From positions 1 through 7,119 of the forward strand of contig CAIXUF010000520.1 of NCBI GenBank assembly GCA_903922535.1: a stretch of 7,119 nucleotides of DNA. Reading direction: 5' to 3'. The notes beneath the pieces are model-generated. The model had not been told where the DNA came from and did not search any database. It was given only the letters and a program-made list of their open reading frames with translations. Position numbers and translations under genes: made by a program. Shown in pieces: positions 6,033-7,119 of the stretch (its first letter is position 1; each line of letters starts with the position of its first letter). Source of the stretch: Candidatus Hydrogenedentota bacterium (GTDB taxonomy: Bacteria > Hydrogenedentota > Hydrogenedentia > Hydrogenedentiales > CAITNO01).

Positions 6033-7119
6033 ATGCGGAACCGAATTCTGTTCTCTGTTCTGATCTTTGCCACCATGCACGCGCAAGCACAATTGTCCAA
6101 AGAAAACGCTGCCGCGGAGCACGGAACACGGACCCGCGAGATAATCTCCTTCTGCCTCAACTATGCTGATGGGTGGCTTAAGCAGGCCGACCCGGCAACG
6201 GGTCTCCTGCCCAGGCGTCTCAACACCGATCGCTTCTGGAACTCCAAAGACTGCGCCGCTGACAATTATCCTTATCTGCTCCTCACAGCCTGTGTCACGG
6301 GGCAGATCCATCTGCAAAAAGCCGCCCTCGACATATTGGAGACCGAACGGCGGCTCACCCCACGCATCGACTCCCTTCCCGACACCTACGACTTTGCCAA
6401 ACAAGGGTTTCTGGACGCGTCTCCTAACCTGCAGGAGATTCTGTTCGGAGCCTCTGAATACGCCAAGGATGGGCTTATGCCTATCAGCGAGTGGCTCGGT
6501 CCCGGCCCGTGGATGGATCGCATGCGCGAGTTGGTGCGGAACATCTGGAAACACGCCGAGGTGGATACCGAATACGGCAAGTTGCCCTCGGAGAATATCG
6601 AAATTCTCGGCAACCTCATGCAAGTCATGAGCCGCCTGTATTGGATGACTCATGATAGCGAGTACAAGGAACGGGCCTACCGGATTGCCGACTATTACCT
6701 TCTTCACAAGGAATTCATAGGCCTGGACCGCATTCCGCTTCGCGACCACGGCTGCGAGGCGCTCGGGGGGCTGTCAGAAGTCTATGTCATCGCCGCCAAC
6801 GAAGACGCCGGCAAGCGCGAAGCCTACCGCGGGCCGCTCCACCGCGTGATTGACCTCATCCTGGAAAAGGGGAGGAATGAGGATGGAATGATGCCCAACG
6901 GCTTCGACGTGCGCACGGGGGAACAGAGTTGGGAGATGACCAACGACAGTTGGGGCTATGTCTACGACGCGATTTACACGGTGGGCTTGATGGACGAATA
7001 CGCGCCATACCGGGAGGCAACCGAGAAGGCGGTGACGAATGTGTACCGCTACCTGGGCGCAAACTGGGAGCGCGGCAGTGCCGACGGCTATGCCGACAGC
7101 ATCGAAAGCGCCCTGAACC
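6033..7119 (+). CDS. Exported alpha/alpha-barrel (six-hairpin glycosidase-like) protein, partial
   Basis: The frame stays open for 362 codons and runs off the right edge, so the C-terminus is missing. Residues 1-19 are a Sec signal peptide: MRNR, then a hydrophobic stretch ILFSVLIFATM, then AQA before Gln20. The mature part is almost entirely predicted amphipathic helices in pairs, with aromatic and acidic loops such as CAADNYPYLLL (74-84), LPSENIEILGNL (184-195), RDHGCEALGGLSEVY (237-251) and QSWEMTNDSWGYVYDAIY (298-315). This is the look of the six-hairpin/(alpha/alpha)6-7 superfamily, which includes unsaturated-uronyl hydrolases (GH88/GH105), GH127-like and epimerase-like enzymes. Exposed Asp and Glu in these loops (Asp77, Glu187, Asp238, Glu242, Asp305) are catalytic candidates, but I cannot pick the pair. 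It follows the large glycosidase-like gene by 42 bases with no terminator between, so co-transcription and action on the same glycan are likely. The exact family is unassigned. Confidence 0.82.
   Translation, partial: MRNRILFSVLIFATMHAQAQLSKENAAAEHGTRTREIISFCLNYADGWLKQADPATGLLPRRLNTDRFWNSKDCAADNYPYLLLTACVTGQIHLQKAALDILETERRLTPRIDSLPDTYDFAKQGFLDASPNLQEILFGASEYAKDGLMPISEWLGPGPWMDRMRELVRNIWKHAEVDTEYGKLPSENIEILGNLMQVMSRLYWMTHDSEYKERAYRIADYYLLHKEFIGLDRIPLRDHGCEALGGLSEVYVIAANEDAGKREAYRGPLHRVIDLILEKGRNEDGMMPNGFDVRTGEQSWEMTNDSWGYVYDAIYTVGLMDEYAPYREATEKAVTNVYRYLGANWERGSADGYADSIESALN

Noticed and set aside
5820..6749. Minus-strand open frame of about 309 codons across the junction of the two exported-protein genes
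   Set aside because: It spans two well-supported plus-strand genes and their gap and has no ribosome binding site or recognisable motif, so it is a shadow frame.

Overview
The window looks like a piece of a carbohydrate-utilisation locus from a GC-rich, Gram-negative-type bacterium. The gene mix is a Gfo/Idh/MocA oxidoreductase, an exported xylose-isomerase-like TIM-barrel protein, a very large exported glycosidase-like protein and an exported all-helical glycosidase-like protein. This mix is typical of Planctomycetota, Lentisphaerota, Hydrogenedentota and similar polysaccharide degraders. The taxonomic statement is inference from gene content and style, not a database match.

Layout, left to right. 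(1) 94-996, minus: exported sugar isomerase/epimerase-like protein, ending in a strong intrinsic terminator (36-75). (2) 997-1263: divergent intergenic region with candidate promoters for both flanking genes and short repeats. (3) 1264-2331, plus: cytoplasmic NAD(P)-dependent Gfo/Idh/MocA oxidoreductase. (4) 2348-2380: a hairpin shared by two convergent genes. (5) 2382-2744, minus: stand-alone CheY-like receiver protein. (6) 2745-2990: second divergent intergenic region, with a small inverted repeat near the receiver gene and a perfect 13-bp GC-rich hairpin ahead of the glycosidase gene. (7) 2991-5990, plus: 999-residue exported protein with a predicted TIM barrel, a GH42-type Rossmann-like domain and a beta-rich C-terminus. 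(8) 6033-7119, plus, running off the right edge: exported alpha/alpha-barrel (six-hairpin-like) protein, 42 bases after gene 7 and probably in the same operon.

Working model (inference). The two right-hand exported proteins attack a complex glycan or glycoside outside the cytoplasm. The exported isomerase-like protein and the cytoplasmic oxidoreductase then rearrange or oxidise released sugars, perhaps through keto-sugar chemistry as in known Gfo/Idh/MocA plus TIM-barrel pairs. The receiver protein may be an unrelated signalling gene or may connect the locus to a two-component system encoded elsewhere. I see no tRNA, rRNA, CRISPR array, insertion sequence, phage gene or recognisable riboswitch. 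The most novel element is probably the 999-residue protein, whose family I cannot assign with certainty.
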